Source: Chlamydiota bacterium | GTDB lineage: Bacteria > Chlamydiota > Chlamydiia > Chlamydiales > Waddliaceae | Reading direction: 5' to 3' | DNA length: 12,212 nt | Assembly: GCA_011065005.1 (NCBI GenBank) | Contig: JAAKFP010000029.1 | Coordinates: 1-12,212, forward strand | In this document: in pieces, positions 1-7,317 of the stretch | Layout of the letters: the number at the start of each line of letters is the position of its first letter | Position numbering within the stretch: position 1 is the first letter of the stretch | Made by a program: the position numbers and the translations under genes | The notes under the pieces: generated by a model | The model's input: only the letters and a program-made list of their open reading frames with translations | Told to the model about the DNA's origin: nothing | Database searches by the model: none

Positions 1-1559
1 CCACCACAGACTGGGTGGCTAAGCTGCGCCGTTACGAAAAAGATCACAACATCGTCCCTCATAACTTCATCTTCATCCACCCAAAAAAACGCATCCCTTA
101 TCTCTGGACCACAGACGCCGATGAAGCGATCCCTTTAAACAGTCATGCCATGCCTCCTCATACGGTGACCATTTGGAGTCCAGACGATACCCGTGGAACC
201 GACCAGAGCATCGATCCCGAAAAAGTCAAAGGGACGATCTATTACCTCCCCTCCCCAACAACCACCCTTCAGCAAATGGGACAATCCCTCTACCGTAACC
301 GTGCTTTGGGTGAGAAATATATCACAAAATTCGCGGTCTCCGAATCGATGTACAAAAGGATTCTTAGGGTCAGAGGAGACGGAGAAACGACTCCAACCAT
401 CGGTGATGCGATCTCAGCCATCAAAAAGACCTCTGTGGATATGCAAGCACCATTAAATTCAAAAGCGCAAATACACAAGATCGAAGGGCAACTTAAACAC
501 GCCTTGTTCAAGATCATGTTCACTCCAATAGACCATCAAATGGAAGACGACTATTGGTCTATCGATAATGTTTCAAAGCAGATGATAGCTGATGCGACCA
601 TCACGAGCTTCCTCTTTAAAATTGTTGAAAAGACGTTTTTCATCACAGAGGTCCCTAACTTCGCCGAAGATATGGAGCCGACAAAAAAATGTCACGCACT
701 CGAAGACCTCTCTAAACGCTATGAGGAGGCAATCGCTCAGGTGCAAGACCACTTAGACGAGGCTCAGAAATATGAAGGGGCCCTGGGCGACAATTTTCAT
801 CCTCTCATCAAAGCCGCAAAAGAGCACCTCCAAGATGCGCTAACCTCTTTGCGGCGGGGGAAGGAACTATTTGAAGCGGAGAAAGCTGAATTCCAAAAAC
901 ACCTACCCAAACAATGGGAAAAAGGAACCGGGCAAAAGTCTAGAGAGAAGGTCAAACAACGCCAGAAACAAAAACAAAAAACCAAGCAAACACAGGCGGC
1001 ACCCTCCGCCTTTAATGATGATGGCCTCAACGAAAATCTCGACTACCTTCCCCTGAAAATCTCCGAACTGTTTGACGGGAAAATCAAAGATGTTCTGCCG
1101 TGTGATGGTGCCTTGGTAAAAATGTCACCTCAAATGGAACGGCTGTATACTCGAATCTCCCAATTCTCCGGCACCACCTTCGGATATCTTATAATGACTA
1201 AACAAAACGATATCGAACAACGCTATGCGATGTGCTCAGAAGAAGACTACCACGAAGTGCTGCGCACAGAATGCCAAAGGCTCCAAAAGGACAATATACT
1301 GGGCCGTTCGATGACCGTACTTCAACTCACCCCTCATGGTTTCTCGGTAGTAGATAGCGTCGGAGATACCGGGCGACCCAACCTGGAGGAAATCGTGAAG
1401 CATAAGTTCTTTTTCGGGTTTTCGAAATTTCCTCCAAGTGAGCTTAAAGCACTGAAACACTGGGTCCGTACTGTGCCAAAACTGGCGGACTGGACCAAAA
1501 CTGCCGGCACCCGCCAACAGCAGATCCTCCTCGAAAAAATCCGGAATAATGAAATCTAG
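1..1559 (+). CDS. C-terminal part of a giant DUF3638/DUF3645-like protein (5' end outside window)
   Basis: The frame is open from base 1 to the TAG at 1557-1559. The GTG at 15 is only the first start-like codon, because in-frame codons upstream (Thr-Asp-Trp) continue to the edge, so this is a 3' fragment of at least 518 codons. Counted from that GTG, residues 56-65 read DDTRGTDQSI and residues 83-100 contain TTLQQMGQSLYRNRALG. These resemble helicase motif V and the Q..GR..R motif VI as they appear in the TRGTD...Q..MR.R signature of DUF3638/DUF3645 proteins, which are very large, of unknown function and frequent in environmental chlamydiae. Residues about 225-300 are charged and probably coiled coil. 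Residues about 303-327 are a Lys/Gln/Arg-rich linker, followed by a globular C-terminal part that I do not recognise. No signal peptide or membrane segment is visible. Coding is secure; the family call is motif-based and moderate. No activity should be assumed. Confidence 0.6.
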   Translation, partial: TTDWVAKLRRYEKDHNIVPHNFIFIHPKKRIPYLWTTDADEAIPLNSHAMPPHTVTIWSPDDTRGTDQSIDPEKVKGTIYYLPSPTTTLQQMGQSLYRNRALGEKYITKFAVSESMYKRILRVRGDGETTPTIGDAISAIKKTSVDMQAPLNSKAQIHKIEGQLKHALFKIMFTPIDHQMEDDYWSIDNVSKQMIADATITSFLFKIVEKTFFITEVPNFAEDMEPTKKCHALEDLSKRYEEAIAQVQDHLDEAQKYEGALGDNFHPLIKAAKEHLQDALTSLRRGKELFEAEKAEFQKHLPKQWEKGTGQKSREKVKQRQKQKQKTKQTQAAPSAFNDDGLNENLDYLPLKISELFDGKIKDVLPCDGALVKMSPQMERLYTRISQFSGTTFGYLIMTKQNDIEQRYAMCSEEDYHEVLRTECQRLQKDNILGRSMTVLQLTPHGFSVVDSVGDTGRPNLEEIVKHKFFFGFSKFPPSELKALKHWVRTVPKLADWTKTAGTRQQQILLEKIRNNEI

Positions 1560-1644
1560 CGTCCAATGGTGTCAACTTAAGAAATAAATAACTATTCGGG
1601 TTCTTCTTTCATGGACTATAGTGTTAACCGTAACTAAGAAGTAG

Positions 1645-1670
1645 AAAAATAAAAAAAGGACCGAAGGTCT
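1645..1670 (-). terminator. Terminator-like hairpin and T-run of the left repeat unit
   Basis: Read on the minus strand, GACC-TTC-GGTC forms a perfect 4-bp stem with a triloop, followed directly by C then TTTTTTT-A-TTTTT. It faces leftward. It would stop minus-strand transcripts coming from the NamZ-like gene before they enter the convergent 1-1559 gene. The stem is short, but an alternative longer pairing with GGGC at 1682-1685 (plus-strand GCCC) is possible. The function is inferred from structure. Confidence 0.45.
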
Positions 1671-1964
1671 GAAAGTGGATAGCCCAGGCAGTAGTGAAGG
1701 GAGCTTGCGACCGGAACGGAAGCCTGGGTAGTAGGATGTAAAAAATGAGCCCTGAAAGGGCGATACATTTATGTCACCGGAAACGAAAAAGCCTATACTA
1801 AACTCCAGATACAATGATGGCATTATGAATTTCTAAAGGAATATTTTGTATCTCCCTTTCAGGGCTCATCTTTGTACGTCTCTCTACCCAGGCTTCCGTT
1901 CCGGTCGCAAGCTCCCTTCACTGCTGCCTGGGCTATCCACTTTCAGACCTTCGGCCCTTTGATT
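1651..1964. repeat. Large imperfect palindrome: two inverted copies of a REP-like hairpin unit
   Basis: The left arm (1651-1766) and right arm (1848-1964) are reverse complements around an 81-base loop. Bases 1661-1731 pair with 1884-1954 with only one mismatch (1692/1923), and a second well-matched block pairs 1745-1766 with 1848-1869 after a 1-base shift. Each arm also has its own secondary structure. In the left arm there is GACC-GAA-GGTC (1659-1669), then AGCCCAGGC (1681-1689) facing GCCTGGGT (1722-1729), then GCCCT-GAA-AGGGC (1749-1761). The unit is therefore a three-hairpin module present twice, head to head, like a BIME built of REP units. It lies between two convergent genes and contains no credible ORF. 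Whether it is mobile (a MITE or transposase-dependent REP) cannot be told from one copy pair. Confidence 0.85.
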
Positions 1965-1967
1965 TTT
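1945..1967 (+). terminator. Terminator-like hairpin and T-rich tail of the right repeat unit
   Basis: This is the mirror copy of the left terminator-like segment, read on the plus strand: AGACC-TTC-GGCCC followed by TTTGATTTTT. It faces rightward, where it could stop plus-strand transcripts leaving the 1-1559 gene. One stem position has become an A-C mismatch on this strand, so it should be weaker than the left copy unless the outer GGGC/GCCC pairing (1930-1933 with 1954-1957) forms. Confidence 0.35.
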
Positions 1968-2065
1968 CACATTTTTGGCTGGGGCCACCGTCCCAGAAAT
2001 AGAGGTGAACAGTTACAGACAACCCCTCTCTGATAAGCCTCTTTGTTAAAGATTAAAATCAAACC

Positions 2066-3340
2066 CTAATAGATCAGGTATTTTTGACGGAGGGTTAGAA
2101 ACTGTTCCCTCTCCTTCTGGTGTATCTCTTGGAGCTTCCAGACAATATACCTTTCGTTGGTGATGAGACGGTACACCTCTTCCGTTCCATTCACTTTACA
2201 GAACATCTCTTTACGATTTTTTGCGGCGAGTATCGCTTCCTGAAATTTTTTAGGAAAAAGACTTTTCAACATGCCTAGAATCAGATATTGGGTACTCACG
2301 GGTTTATAGACCTTAGGATCTGTGATGATTATAAACACCCCGTGACATTCTCGTTTCGCAAATCTCCCATAGAAAGGCTGATAGTGGTAAGGATGGAAAG
2401 CAACACCAGGAAAATTCTGTTCGTTCAGACTTTTGGCAAAAGAATCCGCATCAATCCAGGGAGCTCCAATCACTTTGAAAGGGAGAGTGTACCCTATTCC
2501 GATGTTCACGACTTGCAGCTCACCGAGAATTCCTGTAACAGGATAATACCATGGAGTGTTTGCCTCTGGAATGTTTGGACTTGTAGGGATCCAAGCCAGG
2601 CCGGTGTCCTGAAAGCTCATCTGCCGGCGCCATCCTTTCATGGGAACAACATACAATTGACATCCAACGTGATATTCTGCATTGAAAAAACGTGCTAATT
2701 CCCCAAGAGTCATTCCATGGCAATAGGGTACATTAATATACCCCACAATGGAACGCCACTTCTCCTCCATCATCGGCCCATCTACAACGAGGCCATTTAT
2801 CGGATTTGGCCTATCCAAAACAACAATGGGGATTCCATTTTTTGCAGCTTCCTCCATGGAATAGAATAAAGTCGCAGCATACGTATAGGAACGGGACCCG
2901 ATGTCTTGAATGTCATAAAACAGCAGGTCCACCTGCTCCAACATTTTCTTTGTTGGCCGCATGGTACTTCCGTGTAAGCTATAGACGGGTATGTTGTCGG
3001 CATCCTTTCCGTCCTGAATCAGCTCCTCTGAATGAGCGACACCGGAAATGCCATGCTCTGGAGCAAATAGAGCAACAATCTTGAAGCCAAGCTTTGGGGC
3101 GTGTCGCTTTAGCAGATCGACCGTGGACTCCATTTGGTGATTGACAGCGGTATGATTCGTAATCAGACCAATTCGCTTCCCTTTTAAAAGATGGTCATAC
3201 CCTCCATTAAGAAGCACTTCGACACCTACCAAAACTTTTGGGGGTTGTTCTGCATATGCGGGCACAGAAAAACCAGTAAGCTGCAAAGCGCACAGAAGAT
3301 AAAAATTGAGAAAGACAAAATTCTTTTTAAGGTATCTCAT
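2066..3340 (-). CDS. namZ: Exported DUF1343 / NamZ-like exo-beta-N-acetylmuramidase
   Basis: The product has 424 residues from the ATG at 3340. I prefer this start over the in-frame ATG at 3349 because AGAGG at 3350-3354 lies 9 bases from it but abuts the other. A signal peptide is clear: a basic N-region (RYLKK), a hydrophobic core, and cleavage likely after AYA (about residue 30), so the enzyme acts outside the cytoplasm. Family motifs in order are GLITNHTA (58-65), FAPEHG (92-97), YDIQDIGSRSYTY (142-154), VLDRPNPINGLVVDGP (174-189), VPYCHGMTLGELA (204-216), PTSPNIPEANTPWYYP (252-267) and GIGYTLPFKVIGAPW (281-295). The DUF1343 family includes Bacillus YbbC/NamZ (GH171), which releases MurNAc from the non-reducing end of peptidoglycan fragments. 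The stretch before GYTLPF departs from the GRGT-type sequence I recall for the family, so substrate details may differ. The gene stands alone, divergent from putA and convergent with the 1-1559 gene. Confidence 0.85.
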   Translation of the reverse strand: MRYLKKNFVFLNFYLLCALQLTGFSVPAYAEQPPKVLVGVEVLLNGGYDHLLKGKRIGLITNHTAVNHQMESTVDLLKRHAPKLGFKIVALFAPEHGISGVAHSEELIQDGKDADNIPVYSLHGSTMRPTKKMLEQVDLLFYDIQDIGSRSYTYAATLFYSMEEAAKNGIPIVVLDRPNPINGLVVDGPMMEEKWRSIVGYINVPYCHGMTLGELARFFNAEYHVGCQLYVVPMKGWRRQMSFQDTGLAWIPTSPNIPEANTPWYYPVTGILGELQVVNIGIGYTLPFKVIGAPWIDADSFAKSLNEQNFPGVAFHPYHYQPFYGRFAKRECHGVFIIITDPKVYKPVSTQYLILGMLKSLFPKKFQEAILAAKNRKEMFCKVNGTEEVYRLITNERYIVWKLQEIHQKEREQFLTLRQKYLIY

Positions 3341-3372
3341 TTGATCCATCCTCTAGAATCTGAAACGAATCA

Positions 3373-3401
3373 ATAGTAAGCGATTGAACTGGTTACAGCA
3401 A
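3373..3401 (-). promoter_or_regulatory. Candidate sigma70-type promoter for the NamZ-like gene
   Basis: On the minus strand, TTGCTG (3396-3401) and TACTAT (3373-3378) are separated by exactly 17 bases. The predicted transcript start, near 3366, leaves a leader of about 25 bases that includes the AGAGG ribosome site at 3350-3354. The hexamers are imperfect (3/6 and 4/6), but spacing and position fit well. Confidence 0.4.
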
Positions 3402-3438
3402 CTGAATTCAACACTTCCGGCTAAAAATTTGAGCCTCA

Positions 3439-3448
3439 CCCCCCCCCC
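3439..3448. repeat. Poly-C tract (C10, followed by T6)
   Basis: Ten consecutive C are followed by six T (3449-3454). On the minus strand this is A6-G10, about 99-108 bases upstream of the NamZ-like ATG and just beyond its candidate promoter. Tracts of this length can change length by replication slippage. Nothing here codes, so any effect would be on transcription. Confidence 0.9.
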
Positions 3449-3481
3449 TTTTTTCGACATACTTGGCGACTAGAGAAAACG

Positions 3482-3557
3482 ATCAGGATGAACAAGATAG
3501 GAAAGATGAATCAACGATCATCTGTGTTTTTATCCCATCCATCGTGCCCATCCTGAT
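3482..3557. repeat. GGAT-periodic inverted repeat, copy 1
   Basis: The left arm 3482-3510 begins ATCAGGATG and the right arm 3529-3557 ends CATCCTGAT. The arms match at 20 of 29 positions across an 18-base loop. Most mismatches are A on the left facing C on the right, which become G-U wobbles in a minus-strand transcript, so folding would be better on that strand. The same arm sequence recurs at 9538-9679. It sits in the divergent region between the NamZ-like gene and putA and is not obviously a terminator for either. Confidence 0.7.
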
Positions 3558-3639
3558 AGGATTCTATACTTTTCGTGTCATTCGACTACAGCGCATCTAA
3601 GAACTCAAAATTTCTAATGACTTTTTCCTTTTTTTAGCC

Positions 3640-3668
3640 TTTTTGTAAAGAAACTGATGTGTTATAAA
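3640..3668 (+). promoter_or_regulatory. Weak candidate promoter for putA
   Basis: TATAAA at 3663-3668 is a good -10 hexamer. At 17 bases upstream lies only a poor -35 (TTTTTG, 3640-3645); the better TTGTAA (3643-3648) is only 14 bases away. If this -10 is used, transcription starts near 3675, which excludes the upstream ATG at 3668 as the start codon. Confidence 0.25.
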
Positions 3669-3684
3669 TGACGGTTCACAAATC

Positions 3685-3690
3685 AGAGGG
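3685..3690 (+). promoter_or_regulatory. Ribosome binding site that sets the putA start
   Basis: AGAGGG lies 4-5 bases before the ATG at 3695. No purine-rich site precedes the earlier in-frame ATG at 3668. This favours the 1205-residue product over the 1214-residue one. Confidence 0.5.
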
Positions 3691-3694
3691 AAAC

Positions 3695-6600
3695 ATGGAA
3701 AGCTCGCAATATATGGATAGAGCTAGACAGCTCTTAGAAGGAGTTCGAGGAAAAACCCTTTCGATTGAAGAGCGTAGAGAAAGTGCCATGGAACTCTCAG
3801 CACTAATACTCAATGAAGCCCGCCGAGTGCAAACAAGGTTTGAACACCGCATACAAACCCAATTGGATCGGATGATGACCGACCCCAACGGCAAGGTGTT
3901 CACGACGACTATGACCGATGAGTGTTTTCGAAGCCACAACCCCATACGTGTTGCCGACCAGCTAACCTATCTTCTCAACAAATTTGGAATTCCCAAGTTT
4001 CCCACCTATTTCAAACAGCTGCAGTTGTTGGCTTTTAAATGGCTTGGCAAAACCTTCCCTCAAATCCTTGTCCCTATCGCTCGGTATCTGTTGAGGAAGG
4101 AGACTGAAACAATGATTCTTCCTGGAGAGCGTCGTCGTTTAGCCAGACATATGGACCGCCGTCGAAAAGAAGGTGTACGTGTGAACCTAAATCATTTAGG
4201 GGAAGCGATTCTTGGTGAGGAAGAAGCAGAGAAAAGACTCCAAACGTATCTCGACGACCTATCTCATCCAGAGGTAGAATATATTTCTGTGAAAATCTCG
4301 ACGATTTGCAGCCAGATCAACCTGCTTTCGTGGGAAAATACTGTTGAAATCCTCGAAGAACGTTTGAAAAGGTTGTACCGTGCAGCCATGCAACATACTT
4401 ATGTTCGACCTAGTGGTAAATGTGTGCAGAAATTCGTCAACCTTGATATGGAAGAATACCGTGATCTCCATCTTACTGTTGAAGTTTTTCGCCATGTATT
4501 AGACAACCCCGAATTCTACGACCTTCCTGCAGGCATTGTTCTGCAAAGCTACCTCCCCGACTCCTATCTCATCCAACAAGAACTTACCGTCTGGGCCATG
4601 CAACGTGTTGCTAACGGAGGAGCGCCCATTAAAATACGTATTGTTAAAGGTGCAAACCTTGCCATGGAACAGGTGGAAGCTTCGCTACATATGTGGCCGC
4701 AGGCCCCCTATACCAATAAAGCGGATGTTGACGCCAACTTCAAAAGGATGGTGAACTATGGCTGTACGTTGGAACATGCCCGTGCAGCAAGAATTGGAAT
4801 TGCTAGCCACAACCTTTTTGATATTGCTTATGCCCTCTTGATACGGTCTGAAATGGGTATCGAGAAATTTGTCGATTTCGAGATGTTGGAGGGCATGGCT
4901 GACCACATGCGCCGTGTTGTCCAAGCGCTTAGCGGGGGAATGCTGCTCTACTGCCCCGCTGCTACCGAAAAAGAATTCCAACATGCTGTTGCTTACCTGG
5001 TTCGGCGTTTAGATGAAAATACTGCACCCGAGAATTTTCTTCGCCACTTGTTTGGTTTATTTCCCGAAACAAAAGAATGGCAAAATCAGGCAAATCAATT
5101 TTCCCTGGCATGTCATGCTGCCAAAGCAGTGAACCACAGCTCTCGTCGCAGAACCCAAAATCGCAATATTGAACTGGAAATGTCTAGTCTCTCCCTACCC
5201 TTTAGCAACGAACCCGAAACAGATTGGTCTCTCAGGCAAAACCGCAAATGGATAGAAAACATCCTGCAAAAATGGGCGAAACATGACTTTGAACCTGTAC
5301 CCTTGGTGATCGGTGGAAAAGAAATCCCTCCAGGGGATCAAGCAGGCATTGGAAGAGACCCAGCCTGTCCGGATGCTGAAATCTACCGATACGCTTTAGC
5401 TGACAGTTCACAAATTGATAAAGCTCTACAGGTGGCTGAAAAAGCACAACGCAAGTGGGCGGAAACACCCCTCGAAGAGAAGTCGGATGTATTTGCGAAG
5501 TTAGCGCATTTGCTAAGAGTTCATAGAGGCGACCTCATTGGAGCGATCGTTGCTGACAGCGGTAAAACTGTTTCCGAAGCTGATAGCGAAGTTTCCGAAG
5601 CGATCGATTTTGTGGAATATTACCGAAGAAATGTCGAAGAACTCAACAAAATGGAAGACCTCCGCTGGCAGCCCAAAGGAACCATCCTTGTCGCACCTCC
5701 CTGGAATTTTCCCTGTGCTATCCCCTTAGGAGGCATCGTAAGTGCTCTTGTTTGTGGAAATTGCGTAATCTTCAAACCAGCATTGGAAGCGACCTACATT
5801 GGTTGGGAGATCTCAAAAATATGCTGGGAAGCCGGCATAAAAAAAGAGGTCTTGCAATTTCTCCCTTGTGAGGACGAGCCAACCGGAAGTCAACTTATTC
5901 AAGACCGCCGCATCGCTGGGGTCATCCTCACCGGAGCCACAGAGACCGCAAAGATGATGCTAAAATTGCGCCCAGGACTCAATCTCTGTGCTGAAACGGG
6001 TGGAAAGAATGCGATGATCATCACGAGTATGGCTGATAGAGACCTTGCCGTTAGCGATTTGATAAATTCTGCCTTTGAGCACGCGGGTCAAAAGTGCAGC
6101 GCTTGCAGCTTGGCAATTTGTGAAGCAGAAGTCTATGATGATCCAAACTTTAGAAAAACGCTACGCGATGCAGCTGCCAGTTTGCGAGTAGGTTCAGCCT
6201 GGAACTTAGCAACACGCGTGAATCCCCTCATCCGTGAGCCTGATGAAACCCTCATGCGCGGGTTGACCCAACTTGACGAGGGAGAAGAATGGCTTCTTGA
6301 ACCCAAACAAGATCCTCACAACCCCAACCTCTGGAGTCCTGGCATCAAACTTGGAGTTAAAGGGGGTAGTTTCACTCACCAAAACGAACTATTCGGCCCT
6401 GTTCTTGCCGTAATGCGTGCCGATAATCTTGAGCATGCTGTTCAATTAGCCAACAGCACCTACTATGGCTTAACATCCGGCATTCAGACTCTTGATGAGC
6501 GTGAACAACACTATTGGATTGATCATATTGAAGCTGGAAACTGCTATATCAATCGCGGGATTACGGGTGCGGTCGTCCAAAGACAACCTTTTGGAGGATG

Positions 6601-7312
6601 CAAAGAAAGTAGCTTTGGCCGGGGAGCAAAAGCTGGTGGTCCTAACTATCTGATGCAGCTGATGAATCCGGAACAAACTTCCCTTCCCACGAATAACGAG
6701 TCTGTACCCGGACACGTGAAAATGTTGCGGCTACAGCTAGAAAAAATGGACATTTCTCCAGAAGAAGTTGAATTATGGAACGCTAGCACGGGAAACTATG
6801 CTTACTATTGGAAACGCTATTTCAGCAAAAAACACGACCCCAGCCTCGTCGTAGGCCAAGATAATTTTCATAAATATGTTCCTCACGCACGGGTTGTTCT
6901 CCGCGTCAACAGCCAAGACAATATGATCGATGTCACCCGCTCCATTGCTGCTGCGATGACATGTGAAACCCCTCTGCAGATAAGTGGGGAAAGTGAAAAG
7001 CTGCAGAACTTATCCAAAGGAGAGTGGCTAAAGTTAGCACCCGACGTTGAGATCGTAGAAGAAACAGAAACGCAATTTATTGAAAGGGTCCAGACAGAAA
7101 ACATCAAAAGGGTGCGCTTGCTTTCTTCTCCCTCGCTCAAACTCAACCAGGTACTTGCCGAGGTGGCATGCAATACAATGACCGCTCCCGTGCTAGCAAA
7201 CGGCCGTGTGGAGTTACTCTATTATCTTCGCGAAATTAGCTTAAGCATTGACTACCACCGATATGGAAATCTTGGAAACCGCGATAAGGAAGAACGAACC
7301 CCAATGTTGTAA
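3695..7312 (+). CDS. putA: Bifunctional proline dehydrogenase / glutamate-semialdehyde dehydrogenase (PutA, type B layout)
   Basis: This 1205-residue enzyme oxidises proline to pyrroline-5-carboxylate with FAD, passing electrons to quinone. It then oxidises glutamate semialdehyde to glutamate with NAD+, feeding the TCA cycle. In the proline dehydrogenase half (about 75-470) I see VKIS (199-202), RIVKGANLAMEQVEA (315-329), ASHNLFD (370-376) and the proline-carboxylate-binding Arg pair in YLVRRLDEN (R437-R438). The aldehyde dehydrogenase half (about 530-990) has PWNFP (669-673), TGATETA (746-752), general base E767 in CAETGG, nucleophile C801 in GQKCS, ELFGP (898-902) and PFGG (965-968). A further domain of about 190 residues ends in ANGRVELLYYLRE...YHRYGNLG, the C-terminal motif of type B PutAs, which helps close the substrate tunnel. 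There is no ribbon-helix-helix domain, so it should not repress its own gene as E. coli PutA does. A pcrA-like gene follows after 5 bp. Confidence 0.95.
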   Translation: MESSQYMDRARQLLEGVRGKTLSIEERRESAMELSALILNEARRVQTRFEHRIQTQLDRMMTDPNGKVFTTTMTDECFRSHNPIRVADQLTYLLNKFGIPKFPTYFKQLQLLAFKWLGKTFPQILVPIARYLLRKETETMILPGERRRLARHMDRRRKEGVRVNLNHLGEAILGEEEAEKRLQTYLDDLSHPEVEYISVKISTICSQINLLSWENTVEILEERLKRLYRAAMQHTYVRPSGKCVQKFVNLDMEEYRDLHLTVEVFRHVLDNPEFYDLPAGIVLQSYLPDSYLIQQELTVWAMQRVANGGAPIKIRIVKGANLAMEQVEASLHMWPQAPYTNKADVDANFKRMVNYGCTLEHARAARIGIASHNLFDIAYALLIRSEMGIEKFVDFEMLEGMADHMRRVVQALSGGMLLYCPAATEKEFQHAVAYLVRRLDENTAPENFLRHLFGLFPETKEWQNQANQFSLACHAAKAVNHSSRRRTQNRNIELEMSSLSLPFSNEPETDWSLRQNRKWIENILQKWAKHDFEPVPLVIGGKEIPPGDQAGIGRDPACPDAEIYRYALADSSQIDKALQVAEKAQRKWAETPLEEKSDVFAKLAHLLRVHRGDLIGAIVADSGKTVSEADSEVSEAIDFVEYYRRNVEELNKMEDLRWQPKGTILVAPPWNFPCAIPLGGIVSALVCGNCVIFKPALEATYIGWEISKICWEAGIKKEVLQFLPCEDEPTGSQLIQDRRIAGVILTGATETAKMMLKLRPGLNLCAETGGKNAMIITSMADRDLAVSDLINSAFEHAGQKCSACSLAICEAEVYDDPNFRKTLRDAAASLRVGSAWNLATRVNPLIREPDETLMRGLTQLDEGEEWLLEPKQDPHNPNLWSPGIKLGVKGGSFTHQNELFGPVLAVMRADNLEHAVQLANSTYYGLTSGIQTLDEREQHYWIDHIEAGNCYINRGITGAVVQRQPFGGCKESSFGRGAKAGGPNYLMQLMNPEQTSLPTNNESVPGHVKMLRLQLEKMDISPEEVELWNASTGNYAYYWKRYFSKKHDPSLVVGQDNFHKYVPHARVVLRVNSQDNMIDVTRSIAAAMTCETPLQISGESEKLQNLSKGEWLKLAPDVEIVEETETQFIERVQTENIKRVRLLSSPSLKLNQVLAEVACNTMTAPVLANGRVELLYYLREISLSIDYHRYGNLGNRDKEERTPML

Positions 7313-7317
7313 GAATT

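Noticed and set aside
1572..1823. Minus-strand ORF of 83 codons across the left repeat arm
   Set aside because: It is encoded mostly by the repeat, shows low-complexity Phe/Ser/Leu composition, and has no ribosome site or recognisable domain; the structure of the repeat explains the open frame.
1979..1996. Hairpin CTGGGGC-CACC-GTCCCAG
   Set aside because: A real 7-bp stem including one G-T pair, but no T-run follows on either strand, so I do not call it a terminator; it may be a chance or repeat-associated structure.
2288..2698. Plus-strand ORF of 136 codons inside the NamZ-like gene
   Set aside because: Shadow frame antisense to a gene with clear family motifs; no domain or ribosome site.
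3482..3557. CRISPR-like or tandem array interpretation of the GGAT repeats
   Set aside because: There are only two inverted arms per locus with short 9-base internal periodicity, no spacers and no cas genes.
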